Notes: generated from the sequence alone by a model not told the origin. DNA of 64,000 nucleotides from Faecalispora sporosphaeroides DSM 1294 (GCA_000383295.1 KB911071.1:154068-218067); one strand, 5' to 3'. Numbered from the stretch's first letter, positions 19,202-28,623 are shown. Made by a program: numbers and translations.

Positions 19202-19750
19202 TTACTTCTTCGAGCCCTTACCGGCCTTGCCTTCCTTACGGCGGACAAATTCACCAGCATAACGAATTCCCTTGCCCTTATACGGCTCCGGCGGACGTTT
19301 CTCGCGGACTTCCGCGGCAAACTGGCCAACCTTCTGCTTGTCGATCCCGTGAATGATGATCTTGTTGGGCGTGGGAGCTTCGATCTGGATCTCGTCTGTC
19401 TCAGACACGATCACCTGATGGGAATAGCCCAGGTTCATGACCAGGTCCTTGCCCTGCTTCTGCACACGGTAACCAACACCCAAAACGTCGAGCTCCTTCT
19501 TAAAGCCCTCCGTCACGCCGACCACCATATTGTGCACCAGCGTGCGGGTCAGGCCGTGCAGCGCACGGTTTTCCTTCTCGTCGTTCGGGCGGGTCACGAT
19601 GAGCTCGCTGCCCTCCTGAGAGATCGTCATGTTCGGGTGGAACTGCTGTGTCAGAGTTCCCTTTGCTCCCTTAACAGTAACAACGTTGCCGTCGATTTTC
19701 ACCTCGACGCCAGCGGGAATATTTATGGGTTTTCTTCCAATTCGCGACAT
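19202..19750 (-). CDS. rplF: 50S ribosomal protein L6
   Basis: L6 lies near the sarcin-ricin loop and the factor-binding site. The 182 residues begin [20 protein letters not shown] and end with the [18 protein letters not shown] signature and a basic tail. A good ribosome binding site precedes the ATG; the gene follows rpsH by 16 bases. Confidence 0.97.
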   Translation of the reverse strand: MSRIGRKPINIPAGVEVKIDGNVVTVKGAKGTLTQQFHPNMTISQEGSELIVTRPNDEKENRALHGLTRTLVHNMVVGVTEGFKKELDVLGVGYRVQKQGKDLVMNLGYSHQVIVSETDEIQIEAPTPNKIIIHGIDKQKVGQFAAEVREKRPPEPYKGKGIRYAGEFVRRKEGKAGKGSKK

Positions 19751-19766
19751 AATAGCACCCCCTTGT

Positions 19767-20165
19767 TTACCAAATAAACGCCAGAACTTCGCCGCCTACA
19801 TTCTCTTTGCGCGCCTGACGATCCGTCATGACGCCCCTTGAGGTAGAAATGACCGCGATGCCGAGGCCCTTGAGAACCTTGGGCAGATCTTCTGCGTTGG
19901 AATAAATGCGCAGGCCGGGTTTCGACACTCTGCGCAGGCCTTTGATGACGGGGGTCTTGCCCTCGCCGTACTTCAGATTCACTTTCAGAATCCCCTGTTT
20001 GCCGTCCTCGATCACCGTGTAGTTCTTTACATATCCCTCTTCAACCAGAATCTTTACAATAGACTCTTTCATGTTGCTCTTGGGGATCTCAACGGAATCG
20101 TGCTTGGCAGCATTCGCGTTGCGAATACGGGTGAGCAAATCAGCGATTGTATCTGTAATCTGCAT
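19767..20165 (-). CDS. rpsH: 30S ribosomal protein S8
   Basis: S8 binds the central domain of 16S rRNA and, in enteric bacteria, represses the spc operon. The 132 residues begin [20 protein letters not shown] and end [20 protein letters not shown], the conserved C-terminal RNA-binding face. No S8 target structure was identified in the upstream genes by eye. Confidence 0.97.
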   Translation of the reverse strand: MQITDTIADLLTRIRNANAAKHDSVEIPKSNMKESIVKILVEEGYVKNYTVIEDGKQGILKVNLKYGEGKTPVIKGLRRVSKPGLRIYSNAEDLPKVLKGLGIAVISTSRGVMTDRQARKENVGGEVLAFIW

Positions 20166-20183
20166 ACCGTTCCCTCCTTTGCT

Positions 20184-20369
20184 TTACCAGCTGGCTTTTT
20201 TCACGCCCGGGATCTCACCCTTATGGGCAAGCTCGCGGAAGCATATGCGGCAAATCCCGAACTTGCGGAGATAAGCATGCGGCCGGCCGCAGATTTTGCA
20301 GCGGTTATGCTCTCTGGAGGAAAATTTCGCCGTCCTCAGCTGTTTGATTTTCATTGATGTTTTGGCCAC
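20184..20369 (-). CDS. rpsN: 30S ribosomal protein S14, zinc type
   Basis: The short 61-residue S14 with CKICG and CRIC cysteine pairs is the zinc-binding form typical of Gram-positive bacteria. It starts [18 protein letters not shown] and ends [12 protein letters not shown]. It sits 12 bases after rplE. Confidence 0.97.
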   Translation of the reverse strand: MAKTSMKIKQLRTAKFSSREHNRCKICGRPHAYLRKFGICRICFRELAHKGEIPGVKKASW

Positions 20370-20381
20370 AATAATCCCTCC

Positions 20382-20921
20382 TTATCTCGCAAACGGAGCG
20401 CCCATCAGCGTCAGCAGCTCGCGGGCCTCTTCGTCGGTTTTTGCGGTGGTTACGAAGCAGATATCCATTCCGCGCACCTTGTCGATTTTGTCGTACTCAA
20501 TCTCGGGGAAAATCAACTGCTCCTTGATGCCCATGTTGTAGTTGCCGCGCCCGTCAAAGGAATTCGGATTAATCCCTCTGAAGTCTCTTACGCGGGGCAG
20601 CGCGACGTTGAAGAAACGGTCGATAAACTCATACATGTTCTCGCCTCTGAGCGTAACCTTCACACCGATGTTCATGCCCTCACGCAGCTTAAAGTTCGCA
20701 ACGGATTTCTTCGCCTTGCAAACCTGGGGCTTCTGGCCGGTAATCGCTGCAATGTCGGTCATGATGGCGTCGATCACCTTGGAATTGTCACGGGCTTCGC
20801 CGGCGCCTACATTGATGACGATTTTTTCGAGCTTGGGGATCTCCATCACGCTCTTGTAGCTGAATTTCTTCATGAGCGCGGGCGAGACCTCCTGCTTGTA
20901 AAACTCCTTCAGTCTGGCCAT
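20382..20921 (-). CDS. rplE: 50S ribosomal protein L5
   Basis: L5 binds 5S rRNA and touches the P-site tRNA. From the ATG at 20921 the protein is 179 residues, starting [20 protein letters not shown], with [14 protein letters not shown] and the C-terminal [18 protein letters not shown]. The longer in-frame ORF would overlap rplX and is rejected. Confidence 0.96.
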   Translation of the reverse strand: MARLKEFYKQEVSPALMKKFSYKSVMEIPKLEKIVINVGAGEARDNSKVIDAIMTDIAAITGQKPQVCKAKKSVANFKLREGMNIGVKVTLRGENMYEFIDRFFNVALPRVRDFRGINPNSFDGRGNYNMGIKEQLIFPEIEYDKIDKVRGMDICFVTTAKTDEEARELLTLMGAPFAR

Positions 20922-20938
20922 GTCGTATTCTTCCTCCC

Positions 20939-21259
20939 TTACAGCGACTCGCCGCATTTTACGCAAACGCGGTCTTTGGTGCCGTCCTCATAGAGCTTAT
21001 GCGCAACACGAGTGGGCTTTCCGCAGCGAGGGCAAACGATCTGAACCTTGCAGGCGTACAGAGCGCCCTCGGCCTTTACGAGTCCGCCCGGGGCACCCAT
21101 TTTACGGGGCTTTACATGCTTTGTTACCATGTTGCGGCCCTCGACGATCACTTTTCCCTCTTTGGGGCTCACCGCCAGAACCTTCCCCTGCTTGCCGCGC
21201 TCTTTGCCGCTCAAAATGATGACGGTGTCACCAGTTTTTACATGAACTTTATTATTCAT
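20939..21259 (-). CDS. rplX: 50S ribosomal protein L24 with Cys-pair C-terminus
   Basis: L24 starts assembly of the 50S subunit. The 106 residues have the KOW motif [18 protein letters not shown]. The C-terminal half carries CPRCGKP and CVKCGE, two Cys pairs that suggest a small zinc ribbon. It lies between rplN and rplE. Confidence 0.96.
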   Translation of the reverse strand: MNNKVHVKTGDTVIILSGKERGKQGKVLAVSPKEGKVIVEGRNMVTKHVKPRKMGAPGGLVKAEGALYACKVQIVCPRCGKPTRVAHKLYEDGTKDRVCVKCGESL

Positions 21260-21274
21260 TAGTGAACACCTCCA

Positions 21275-21643
21275 TTACAGTACTTCCGGGGCAAGGCTTA
21301 AGATTTTCAGGTAATCTTTGTCGCGCAGCTCTCTGGCAACGGGCCCAAAGATACGCGTGCCCCTGGGGTTTTTATCATCCTTAATCAGAACCGCCGCGTT
21401 CTCGTCGAAGCGGATATACGTTCCGTCGTGGCGGCGAACGCCAAAAGCGGTGCGAACAATAACCGCTTTAACAACGTCGCCTTTTTTAACAACGCCGCCG
21501 GGTGCTGCTTTTTTGACCGAAGCTACCACAACGTCGCCAATATTGGCATACCTTCTGCCGGTGCCGCCCAGCACGCGAATGCACATAAGCTCTTTCGCGC
21601 CGGTGTTGTCGGCAACCTTGAGGTAAGTCTGCTGTTGTATCAC
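21275..21643 (-). CDS. rplN: 50S ribosomal protein L14
   Basis: L14 forms part of the intersubunit bridge. The 122 residues begin [19 protein letters not shown] and contain [20 protein letters not shown] and [26 protein letters not shown] at the end. Standard position between rpsQ and rplX. Confidence 0.97.
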   Translation of the reverse strand: MIQQQTYLKVADNTGAKELMCIRVLGGTGRRYANIGDVVVASVKKAAPGGVVKKGDVVKAVIVRTAFGVRRHDGTYIRFDENAAVLIKDDKNPRGTRIFGPVARELRDKDYLKILSLAPEVL

Positions 21644-21671
21644 AGTGCGTTCCTCCTTCGCTGAAAGCTAC

Positions 21672-21929
21672 TTATTTGGCTTTCTCAATAATCTCGACAA
21701 GACGCCATCTTTTTTCTTTGGAAAGGGGACGGGTCTCCATCACACGCACGCGGTCACCGATGTTGCACTCGTTGTTTTCGTCATGAACCTTCAGTTTCAC
21801 AGTACGCTTGATAATCTTGTTGTAAAGCGGATGCTTCACGCTGTCCTGAATAGCGACAACGGCGGTTTTGTCCATCCGGTTACTGACGACCTTGCCGACG
21901 TTGGTTTTTCTCATATTTCTGTCACTCAC
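21672..21929 (-). CDS. rpsQ: 30S ribosomal protein S17
   Basis: S17 is an OB-fold primary 16S rRNA binder. The 85 residues include [20 protein letters not shown] and [22 protein letters not shown], both diagnostic. It follows rpmC by 20 bases. Confidence 0.97.
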   Translation of the reverse strand: MSDRNMRKTNVGKVVSNRMDKTAVVAIQDSVKHPLYNKIIKRTVKLKVHDENNECNIGDRVRVMETRPLSKEKRWRLVEIIEKAK

Positions 21930-21949
21930 AGCTTAATCCTCCCTTCCCA

Positions 21950-22156
21950 TTACGCTTTCGCGCTGTCCTTCAGCTCATTCCCTCGCAGCACGGTCTTAAT
22001 GCGGGCAATGTCTTTCTTGACAGCGGAAATTCGCATCGGGTTGTCAAGCTGATTAATGGCAAGCTGAAAACGCAGGTTGAAAAGCTCTTCTTTCAGGTCC
22101 TTCAGCTTGCTCTGCAGCTCTTCGGTTGTCAACTCTCTAATCTCTGCGGCCTTCAT
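21950..22156 (-). CDS. rpmC: 50S ribosomal protein L29
   Basis: L29 sits at the exit of the peptide tunnel beside L23. The 68-residue helical protein starts [18 protein letters not shown] and has [20 protein letters not shown]. It overlaps the end of rplP by four bases (ATGA), consistent with coupled translation. Confidence 0.97.
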   Translation of the reverse strand: MKAAEIRELTTEELQSKLKDLKEELFNLRFQLAINQLDNPMRISAVKKDIARIKTVLRGNELKDSAKA

Positions 22157-22581
22157 GATTGCTCACCACCCGTTTCTTCCTTCTTGACAAACTTGCATTT
22201 AATCGGCAGCTTGTTTGCGGCAAGGCGCATTGCCTCTCTGGCGGTTGCCTCGGCAACGCCGCCGATTTCGAACATCACTCTGCCGGGCTTTACAACGGCC
22301 ACCCAGTACTCGGGCGCGCCCTTACCGGAACCCATGCGGGTTTCCGCCGGCTTTTTGGTGACGGGCTTATCGGGGAAAATCTTAATCCATACTTTACCGA
22401 ATCTCTTTGTGTAACGGGTCATGGCGATACGGGCGGCCTCGATCTGGTTCGAGGTGATCCAGGCCGGCTCAAGAGCCTGAAGGCCAAAATCGCCGTATGC
22501 GACCGTACTGCCGCGATATGCCTTACCGGTCATACGACCGCGGTGCACTCTGCGGTATTTTACGCGTTTAGGCAGCAACAT
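22153..22581 (-). CDS. rplP: 50S ribosomal protein L16
   Basis: L16 organises the A-site tRNA region. The 142 residues begin [20 protein letters not shown] and include [20 protein letters not shown] and [19 protein letters not shown]. It shares one base with the end of rpsC and four with rpmC. Confidence 0.97.
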   Translation of the reverse strand: MLLPKRVKYRRVHRGRMTGKAYRGSTVAYGDFGLQALEPAWITSNQIEAARIAMTRYTKRFGKVWIKIFPDKPVTKKPAETRMGSGKGAPEYWVAVVKPGRVMFEIGGVAEATAREAMRLAANKLPIKCKFVKKEETGGEQS

Positions 22582-23246
22582 TACTTATTGCCTCCTTCCC
22601 TCTTGGGCTTGCGGTTATCGTGAAGAACCTCGCCTCTGTAGATCCACACCTTCACGCCAATGCGGCCGTAGGTGGTAGCAGCCTCGGCAAAACCGTAGTC
22701 GATGTCTGCGCGGATGGTCTGCAGCGGGATGGTACCCTCATGGTAGTGCTCGGTACGGGCGATTTCAGCGCCGCCCAAACGGCCGGAAACCTGAGTCTTA
22801 ATGCCCTTTGCGCCGAGCTTCATGGCGCGGCCCATGCACTGCTTCATCGCACGGCGGAACGAAATTCTCTTTTCGAGCTGCTGGGCAATGTTCTCCGCAA
22901 CGAGCTGTGCGTTCAGGTCGGGGGATTTCACCTCGACGATATTGATGGATACCGGCTTGTTCAGCATCGCTTCGCACTGCACGCGGAGCTTCTCGATCTC
23001 TGCGCCGCCCTTGCCGATGACCATGCCGGGCTTTGCGCAGTGAATGTGAACGCGAACCCTGGAAGCGTCGCGCTCGATCTCGATTTTCGGAACACCCGCG
23101 GAAGCGAGCTGCTTCTTGAGTGTTTTACGCAGCTTGTAATCCTCGACCAGGGTGTCGCCAAAGACATTGTCCTTCGCGAACCAGCGGGAATCCCAATCTT
23201 TAATTACGCCCACACGAAAGCCGTGGGGATTGATTTTCTGGCCCAT
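22581..23246 (-). CDS. rpsC: 30S ribosomal protein S3
   Basis: S3 lies at the mRNA entry site. The 221 residues begin [20 protein letters not shown] and carry the KH-domain motif [14 protein letters not shown] and the C-terminal [12 protein letters not shown]. The C-terminal tail is of normal length. Confidence 0.97.
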   Translation of the reverse strand: MGQKINPHGFRVGVIKDWDSRWFAKDNVFGDTLVEDYKLRKTLKKQLASAGVPKIEIERDASRVRVHIHCAKPGMVIGKGGAEIEKLRVQCEAMLNKPVSINIVEVKSPDLNAQLVAENIAQQLEKRISFRRAMKQCMGRAMKLGAKGIKTQVSGRLGGAEIARTEHYHEGTIPLQTIRADIDYGFAEAATTYGRIGVKVWIYRGEVLHDNRKPKREGGNK

Positions 23247-23261
23247 AGTTTACCTCCTCCG

Positions 23262-23597
23262 CTATTCTTTTTCCTTGAGCACGAGGGTAACGTGCGAAGT
23301 TCTTTTCAAAATTCTGAACGCGCGACCCTGCGCTCTGGGGCGAATGCGCTTGAGGATCGGGCCAGGGCTGACGAAGCACTCGGCGACGTACAGTCTGGTA
23401 ACGTCCATGTTATGGTTATTCTCAGCATTTGCAATGGCCGACTTCAGCAGTTTCTGAAGGTCTTCACATGCGGCCTTTGGGGTATGCTTCAGGATAGCCA
23501 TAGCAAGGTCTGTCTCCTTGCCCCGGATCAAATCCAGCACAATCGATACCTTGCGGGGAGAAATACGGGCGTATTTCAAATAAGCCCTTGCTTCCAT
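23262..23597 (-). CDS. rplV: 50S ribosomal protein L22
   Basis: L22 lines the exit tunnel with a long hairpin; changes there give macrolide resistance. The 111 residues start [20 protein letters not shown] and contain [20 protein letters not shown], the hairpin tip. The ATG at 23597 is chosen over an upstream GTG because AAAGGAG lies at the right distance only for the ATG. Confidence 0.95.
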   Translation of the reverse strand: MEARAYLKYARISPRKVSIVLDLIRGKETDLAMAILKHTPKAACEDLQKLLKSAIANAENNHNMDVTRLYVAECFVSPGPILKRIRPRAQGRAFRILKRTSHVTLVLKEKE

Positions 23598-23618
23598 TGT
23601 ATACACTCCTTTCGGCCT

Positions 23619-23891
23619 TTATCGGGTAGTTTTGGATCCGGCGTGACCTTTAAAGGTTCTGGTGGGGGCAAACTCACCGAGCTTGTGCCCAACCATATCT
23701 TCGGTAACATAAACCGGAACATGCTTGCGGCCGTCGTGGACGGCAATCGTATGACCGACGAAATCCGGGAAAATAATCGAAGCTCTGCTCCAGGTCTTGA
23801 CGATTTTCTTTTCGCCGGCCGCGTTCATCTCTTGAATCCTCTTCAGCAGAACGGGCTGAACATAAGGACCCTTTTTCACACTTCTGCTCAT
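23619..23891 (-). CDS. rpsS: 30S ribosomal protein S19
   Basis: S19 sits in the 30S head near the A-site finger. The 90 residues begin [20 protein letters not shown] and include [19 protein letters not shown] and [18 protein letters not shown]. It lies between rplB and rplV. Confidence 0.97.
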   Translation of the reverse strand: MSRSVKKGPYVQPVLLKRIQEMNAAGEKKIVKTWSRASIIFPDFVGHTIAVHDGRKHVPVYVTEDMVGHKLGEFAPTRTFKGHAGSKTTR

Positions 23892-23915
23892 CAGTTAAGC
23901 TCCTTTCTGTCCGCC

Positions 23916-24749
23916 TTACTTACTATTTCTGCGCTTCACGATAAACTTATCGGAGCGGTTCTTCTTAGAACGGGTCTTGTAGCCCAGTGCGGGTTTACCC
24001 CAAGGGGTTACAGGGCCGGGGCGGCCGACGGGAGACTTACCTTCACCACCGCCGTGGGGGTGATCGTTCGGGTTCATGACAGATCCGCGAACGGTAGGAC
24101 GCCAGCCCATGTGGCGCTTGCGACCGGCCTTGCCGATCTTTACGTTCTCATGGTCGAGGTTGCTGACCTGGCCGATGGTGGCCATGCACAGCTGAGAAAC
24201 GTTGCGCAGCTCGCCGGAGGGCAAACGCAGCAGCGCCATGCCGTTTTCCTTCGCCATCAGCTGAGCCTGGTTGCCGGCCGCACGGGCCAGCTGGCCGCCC
24301 TTGCCGGGGTACAGCTCAACGTTGTGGATGAAGGTACCGGTCGGGATTGCGGAAAGAGGCAGCGCGTTGCCGGGCTTGATGTCGGCGGCGGCGCCGGAAA
24401 CGATCGTGTCACCGACCTTCAGGCCGTGGGGAGCGATGATGTAGCTCTTCTGGCCGTCCTCATATTGAACGAGCGCGATGAAAGCGGAGCGGTTCGGATC
24501 ATACTCCAGGGTAAGAACCTTTGCCGGGGCGTCTGCTCTCTGGCGCTTGAAATCGATCACGCGGTACTTCTTGCGGTTTCCGCCTCCGCGGTGGCGAACC
24601 GTAATTCTGCCATAGCTGTTGCGGCCGGACTTTTTATTCAGCGGCTCCAGCAGGCTCTTCTCAGGGCCCTTTTTGGAAAGCTGAGAATAATCTGTCACCG
24701 ACATGTTGCGGCGGCCCGCGGTAGTCGGTTTATAATTGATAATAGGCAT
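23916..24749 (-). CDS. rplB: 50S ribosomal protein L2
   Basis: L2 is needed for subunit association and peptidyl transferase assembly. The 277-residue protein contains [19 protein letters not shown], the central RNA-binding domain, and near the end [20 protein letters not shown] with the conserved active-region His. A 114-base gap separates it from rplW; an ACAAGGAG site precedes the ATG. Confidence 0.97.
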   Translation of the reverse strand: MPIINYKPTTAGRRNMSVTDYSQLSKKGPEKSLLEPLNKKSGRNSYGRITVRHRGGGNRKKYRVIDFKRQRADAPAKVLTLEYDPNRSAFIALVQYEDGQKSYIIAPHGLKVGDTIVSGAAADIKPGNALPLSAIPTGTFIHNVELYPGKGGQLARAAGNQAQLMAKENGMALLRLPSGELRNVSQLCMATIGQVSNLDHENVKIGKAGRKRHMGWRPTVRGSVMNPNDHPHGGGEGKSPVGRPGPVTPWGKPALGYKTRSKKNRSDKFIVKRRNSK

Positions 24750-24863
24750 TCGGTTTCACACTCCTTGTTATGGCTTTGCGGGGATCAGCCAAATCCCCAT
24801 ACTTTGCCCCTGCCTCAGGATCGGCAGGATTCTGTATACACATTGTAATATCGACGCGCGATA

Positions 24864-25154
24864 TTACATCATACCCTCGAAGAATTCGATCGGCTTGCTG
24901 TCCTCAGTGAGGGAGACAACCGCTTTTTTCCACGCGGCGGTATAGCCCTGGGTTCTGCCCTGGCGGCGCAGATGTCCGCGGACATGCAGGGTGTTCACCT
25001 TTGCGACCTTCACCTTAAAAAGCTCCTCGACAGCGCGCGCAATATCAATCTTGGTGGCATTGCGGGCAACCTCGAAGGTGTACTTTTTAAAGCCAATGGC
25101 GCCCATGCTCTTTTCCGTAATGATCGGGCGGATGACGATCTCATGTGCAGTCAT
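24864..25154 (-). CDS. rplW: 50S ribosomal protein L23
   Basis: L23 is the tunnel-exit docking site for trigger factor and SRP. The 96 residues have the conserved IIRPIITEKSM-type opening (VIRPIITEKSMGAIGFKKY) and VKVAKVNTLHVRGHLRRQGR. Its ATG shares one base with the stop of rplD (TAATG). Confidence 0.97.
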   Translation of the reverse strand: MTAHEIVIRPIITEKSMGAIGFKKYTFEVARNATKIDIARAVEELFKVKVAKVNTLHVRGHLRRQGRTQGYTAAWKKAVVSLTEDSKPIEFFEGMM

Positions 25155-25777
25155 TATGCATACACCTCCTCGATCTTGGCTACGGCATCCCTGAGCACGA
25201 TGAACTTGTCGGCATTGAGGATGTCATAGACATTCAGAGTGTTCACGGTGGCGGTTTTCACGCCCTGCAGGTTTGCGGCGGAAGCGATGACCTTCTTATT
25301 CTCCTCAGGGAGAACGATCAGGGCCTTCTTCTCAGCGCCGAGCGCCTTGAGCATGGAAACGATCACCTTTGTTTTGTATTCGTCCATTGCAATCTGGTCC
25401 AGAACAACGATCTCGTTGTCGATGACCTTGCTGGAAAAAGCAGATTTCATGGCAAGACGGCGAACCTTCTTGTTCACGGTATATCTGTAGTCGCGGGGCT
25501 TCGGGGCAAACACGACGCCGCCGTGTCTCCACTGGGGAGCGCGGATGGAGCCCTGTCTTGCGTGGCCGGTACCCTTCTGGCGCCAGGGTTTTCTGCCGCC
25601 GCCGGCAACCTCCGAGCGGGTCAGCGCGGACTGTGTGCCCTGCCGCTGATTTGCCAGATAGTTTTTCACCAGCTCATGCATTACTGCGACATTGGGTTCA
25701 ATTCCAAATACGGCTTCAGAAAGCTCGATTTGTCCAACTTCCTTACCAGCCATATCAAGTACTGCTACTTTCGGCAT
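25154..25777 (-). CDS. rplD: 50S ribosomal protein L4
   Basis: L4 extends a loop into the exit tunnel and, in gamma-proteobacteria, represses the S10 operon. The 207 residues include [20 protein letters not shown] and [15 protein letters not shown], the tunnel loop. It follows rplC by 17 bases. Whether L4 acts on the leader before rpsJ in this organism is unknown. Confidence 0.97.
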   Translation of the reverse strand: MPKVAVLDMAGKEVGQIELSEAVFGIEPNVAVMHELVKNYLANQRQGTQSALTRSEVAGGGRKPWRQKGTGHARQGSIRAPQWRHGGVVFAPKPRDYRYTVNKKVRRLAMKSAFSSKVIDNEIVVLDQIAMDEYKTKVIVSMLKALGAEKKALIVLPEENKKVIASAANLQGVKTATVNTLNVYDILNADKFIVLRDAVAKIEEVYA

Positions 25778-25794
25778 TCTAATTCCTCCTTCCC

Positions 25795-26427
25795 TTACGC
25801 CTTCACGCTGTCGCGGATGACAACAACGCCGCCGTTAGGACCAGGGATAGCCCCTTTGATAGCGATCAAATTGTTTTCAGCATCTACCTTGACAACGGTC
25901 AAATTCTGAACGGTAACCTTTTCAGCACCCATGTGCCCGGCGGCCTTCAGGCCCTTGAACACTCTGGAAGGACTGGAGTTTGCGCCCAGAGAACCGCGGT
26001 GTCTGGCAACAGGGCCGGTACCGTGGGATTCCTTCAGTCTCTGGAAGTTCCAGCGCTTGATCGCGCCGGCGTAGCCCTTACCTTTGCTGGTGCCGGAAAC
26101 ATCGACCTTGTCCCCTTTTTCAAAGACATCGGCCTTGATCAGGTCGCCTACGTTATAGGCGTCTGTGTCGGAGAGTCTGAACTCTCTCAGAGTTCTCTTG
26201 GGAGCTACATCCGCTTTCGCGAAATGACCCTTCAGGGGCTTGTTCAAACGGTTCAGCTTTCTGTCGCCGAAACCGACCTGAATTGCCGCATAACCGTCGT
26301 TTTCAACCGTCTTCTTCTGCGAAACAACGCAGGGACCGGCTTCCACAACAGTGACAGGGACAACGTTCCCCTTTTCATCGAAGATCTGCGTCATGCCGAT
26401 CTTCTTGCCAATGATTGCCTTTTGCAT
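25795..26427 (-). CDS. rplC: 50S ribosomal protein L3
   Basis: L3 reaches the peptidyl transferase centre; mutations there give pleuromutilin and linezolid resistance. The 210 residues begin [20 protein letters not shown] and hold the central loop [20 protein letters not shown]. It lies 70 bases after rpsJ. Confidence 0.97.
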   Translation of the reverse strand: MQKAIIGKKIGMTQIFDEKGNVVPVTVVEAGPCVVSQKKTVENDGYAAIQVGFGDRKLNRLNKPLKGHFAKADVAPKRTLREFRLSDTDAYNVGDLIKADVFEKGDKVDVSGTSKGKGYAGAIKRWNFQRLKESHGTGPVARHRGSLGANSSPSRVFKGLKAAGHMGAEKVTVQNLTVVKVDAENNLIAIKGAIPGPNGGVVVIRDSVKA

Positions 26428-26497
26428 GTTTTTTACCTCCTATGCAGGTTATTGGTTGGTGTTTCACCAACGTGACCCCAGCCGCTCGGTTGGTCGA

Positions 26498-26809
26498 TCA
26501 GAGTTTGATCTCAATCTCGACGCCCGCGGGAAGTTCCAGGCCCATCATCGCCTCTACTGTTTTGTTAGAGGGTCTGAGGATGTCGATCAGTCTTTTGTGG
26601 GTTCTCATCTCGAACTGCTCACGGCTGTCTTTATACTTGTGAACAGCGCGCAGGATGGTGACAACCTGCTTCTCTGTCGGCAGCGGAACCGGGCCGGAAA
26701 CTCTGGCGCCTGTACGCTTTGCCGTTGCCACGATCTTCTCTGCGGACTGATCCACCAGCTGATGATCGTACCCCTTGATTCTGATCCTGATTTTTTCTTT
26801 GACTGCCAC
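26498..26809 (-). CDS. rpsJ: 30S ribosomal protein S10 (NusE)
   Basis: S10 works in the 30S head and as NusE in antitermination. The GTG at 26809 gives 103 residues whose body ([51 protein letters not shown]) matches S10. AAGGAGG lies nine bases upstream of this GTG; an upstream in-frame ATG would add 18 residues foreign to the family. It is the first gene of the superoperon. The rpsL-rpsG-fusA-tuf block that often precedes it is absent. Confidence 0.96.
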   Translation of the reverse strand: MAVKEKIRIRIKGYDHQLVDQSAEKIVATAKRTGARVSGPVPLPTEKQVVTILRAVHKYKDSREQFEMRTHKRLIDILRPSNKTVEAMMGLELPAGVEIEIKL

Positions 26810-26891
26810 GTTGAATCGCCTCCTTGTAAATAGTTGGCGGGCGGCGTTTTTAAAACCTAACACTGCTCCGGGTGTTTCTCCCTAGAACACT

Positions 26892-26928
26892 AAAAACCGG
26901 ATTGACTTCGGAAACGAAGTTAATCCGG
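26892..26928 (-). terminator. Candidate attenuator in the rpsJ leader
   Basis: On the minus strand, CCGGATTAACTTCG and CGAAGTCAATCCGG pair over 14 positions with one A-C mismatch around a TTTC loop, directly followed by TTTTT. It lies about 80 bases before the rpsJ start and downstream of the -10 box, so transcripts must read through it. Confidence 0.6.
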
Positions 26929-27087
26929 GAAAGGCACAAAAAACGTCTGGGCAAAACGGCGCACTCATGGCTCTGTTCTGTCCCAAAATATCTGTCGCCC
27001 GGTTTAAAATCGGACATACTCCACGGAAAAACCGGCAAATCTGCCGCAACCTCCCGCTTCATCGCATATCTGTCGCAGTCACGCTTC

Positions 27088-27093
27088 ATTATA
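27088..27093 (-). promoter_or_regulatory. -10 element upstream of rpsJ
   Basis: A perfect TATAAT on the minus strand. The best -35 match (TTGCGT) is 20 bases upstream, so the promoter may depend on flanking AT-rich sequence or an activator. Confidence 0.5.
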
Positions 27094-27116
27094 ATACCAC
27101 ATTCTTCATGGGAACG

Positions 27117-27163
27117 CAAGAATTATTTTCTCTTTTCTGCAAGAATTATTAAAATAATTCTTG
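27117..27163. repeat. Three copies of CAAGAATTATT around the S10 promoter
   Basis: CAAGAATTATT occurs directly at 27117-27127 and 27140-27150, 23 bases apart, and inverted at 27153-27163. The last two form a palindrome with a 2-base centre. The first copy touches the -35 region of the rpsJ promoter. They may be an operator or UP-like element. Confidence 0.6.
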
Positions 27164-27180
27164 TTGAGATCACACAAAAA

Positions 27181-28026
27181 TCAGTGGGAAACCACGGCGT
27201 TCTCCAAATCGTCTTCCGGGGGCTGATACGGCGCGTACCCCTCCGGGTTTGCCTCCACCTTTAAATAAGGCTTCATCTCGAAATACGGCACCACAATCTG
27301 GTATACATCGCCCAGCGCGTAGGGCACCGGCAGCGAAAAGCCGATTCCGTCCGGCGTCATATACACGGAGGTTTCCGCCTTGTTCTGCGCGATGATCTCG
27401 GAGGGGAGCGCGTTTGCAATCTCTGCCGGGGCGTTGTCGCGCACGGCTTCCCAGATCACTTCATACAGATCCTCCTCATCTTTGAGAAGGTCGGACGCGG
27501 CCAGCACCTTGCCGGATCGCAAATCGAAATTGACGGCTCTGGTGTGTTTGCCCGGGTGGGCTGCATCGGAACGCCCGAAGGAAATGGTAAACAGAACGCT
27601 GACAAAATCGCCGCTCTGACGCGTCAGCTCGTAATCCGTGCGAATCGTCACCTGAATCACCTGCTTGCCCGAAGCGTCGCGCTCCTCGGCATAGCCGTTT
27701 TCCTCCACGTCGCGCAGCGCCGCTTCCTTTACAGCGGCGTTAAGCGCCTCCGAGTGCTTCATCCCAAGAAACACCGGATATGCTACCGTATAGTTTTTCC
27801 CATTATTTTGAAATTGATACAGCTCGCGGCGCACCGCTGCGGTTGAAACCTGATCCGAGCTTTCCGGCTCGGAGGATTCGGGAGCCGAGAGCTCCGGCTG
27901 AGAGGATTCCGGCGCCGAAGCTTCCTCGGAGGAAGAAGGCGCCACGCTTTGCCCGCCGCGCTCCGCGCAGCCTGTCGGCAGTAAGAACAGCAGCGCCGCC
28001 ACACACGCCGCAACCAGTCGTTTCAT
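27181..28026 (-). CDS. Lipoprotein with DUF4163/DUF3298-like (RsiV-like) domain
   Basis: A 281-residue secreted lipoprotein. The signal peptide MKRLVAACVAALLFLLPTGC ends in a lipobox Cys at residue 20. A Ser/Glu/Pro-rich spacer (about 25-60) follows. The body (about 65-260) with YPVFLGMKHSEALNAAV, DYELTRQSGDFVSVLF and HTRAVNFDLRSGKVLAASDL resembles the DUF4163-DUF3298 pair found in RsiV and in stand-alone lipoproteins. Function unknown; there is no sigma factor beside it. Its ATG comes one base after the stop of the preceding small gene, and the ribosome binding site is inside that gene's end, so it is operonic with it. Confidence 0.8.
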   Translation of the reverse strand: MKRLVAACVAALLFLLPTGCAERGGQSVAPSSSEEASAPESSQPELSAPESSEPESSDQVSTAAVRRELYQFQNNGKNYTVAYPVFLGMKHSEALNAAVKEAALRDVEENGYAEERDASGKQVIQVTIRTDYELTRQSGDFVSVLFTISFGRSDAAHPGKHTRAVNFDLRSGKVLAASDLLKDEEDLYEVIWEAVRDNAPAEIANALPSEIIAQNKAETSVYMTPDGIGFSLPVPYALGDVYQIVVPYFEMKPYLKVEANPEGYAPYQPPEDDLENAVVSH

Positions 28027-28027
28027 T

Positions 28028-28333
28028 TCAGCTCCCCCTTTTTTTAGAAGCAGTTTGTTTGTGCCGGATCACAGCTCCCCGGACAGAAATCATTTGATTG
28101 GCGAAAAACAACGATGCCCTGTAAAACAGACCCCCGGGCCCCCGCAGAGAACGCTCACTGGCCAAAATGGCAGTCGGACCATCCAGAAGATCGAGGTCTT
28201 CCGGCGAATCGATTTCTTTGGCAAGCAGTACGGGTCGCGGGAAGCATTGCCGATATTGGCCCCACCCGCGCACCGCCGCGGCAGAAGAAACCACCAGCGC
28301 CGCCGTTGCACACACCGCAAGCAATCTTTTCAT
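28028..28333 (-). CDS. Small exported or membrane protein with DGPT motif, second of a pair
   Basis: A 101-residue protein. It begins MKRLLAVCATAALVVSSAAA, a signal or anchor segment, then has LLDGPTAILASE (Asp51), which recalls the ADGPTSI motif of the sodium-pump beta subunit OadB, and further on LFYRASLFFANQM. The neighbour at 28330-28623 has the same plan, so the two look like diverged tandem duplicates. The ATG at 28333 overlaps the neighbour's stop (ATGA), with AAAGGTGAG upstream. Function unknown; homology to the neighbour is inferred from layout and short motifs only. Confidence 0.7.
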   Translation of the reverse strand: MKRLLAVCATAALVVSSAAAVRGWGQYRQCFPRPVLLAKEIDSPEDLDLLDGPTAILASERSLRGPGGLFYRASLFFANQMISVRGAVIRHKQTASKKRGS

Positions 28334-28623
28334 GGCCGGCTCACCTTTCCGGCAGATCGCTCTTTCCCGCTGCTCCCGCACCGCCAGGCACCCAGAGAAG
28401 AAAAGGCGTTTGCAAAGAGAAAGACCAGACGAAAAACAGCCCTTGTCACTCCCTGCCCTCTGCCGTCAGTCACAACGATCGAGGTAGGGCCGTCCGCCGC
28501 ACCAATTACGCCAACAGCACAGGCGTCGCGCCCGGCCCAGCGACCGAGCCGCCACCCAGCCAGCGCAGCAGCCGCCATTGATACAGCCGTTAACGCTATC
28601 AGAACTTCCCAAAGCTTTTTCAT
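28330..28623 (-). CDS. Small single-span protein with OadB-like GVIGAADGPTSI motif
   Basis: A 97-residue protein with one membrane segment (about residues 5-27) followed by AVGVIGAADGPTSIVVTDG. Twelve residues, GVIGAADGPTSI, are identical to the ion-binding motif of the full OadB-type protein at 30406-31584. The rest of OadB is missing. AAAGGAG lies six bases before the ATG. Short OadB-like proteins of this sort occur in gut Firmicutes under the name of decarboxylase beta subunit (recollection), without known function. It leads a tight operon of three genes behind proS. Confidence 0.78.
   Translation of the reverse strand: MKKLWEVLIALTAVSMAAAALAGWRLGRWAGRDACAVGVIGAADGPTSIVVTDGRGQGVTRAVFRLVFLFANAFSSLGAWRCGSSGKERSAGKVSRP

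Larger units (their letters stand above)
26810..27180 (-). promoter_or_regulatory. Leader and control region of the S10 superoperon
   Basis: A non-coding stretch of 371 bases. It holds AT-rich repeats (27117-27163), a -10 box TATAAT on the minus strand (27088-27093) with a poor -35 region, and a predicted leader of about 270 bases containing a hairpin followed by TTTTT (26892-26928). No ORF here resembles a known protein. Confidence 0.6.

Noticed and set aside
22620-24848. 742-codon open frame on the plus strand
   Set aside because: It is antisense to rpsC, rplV, rpsS and rplB, which are unmistakable; the translated product matches no protein pattern.
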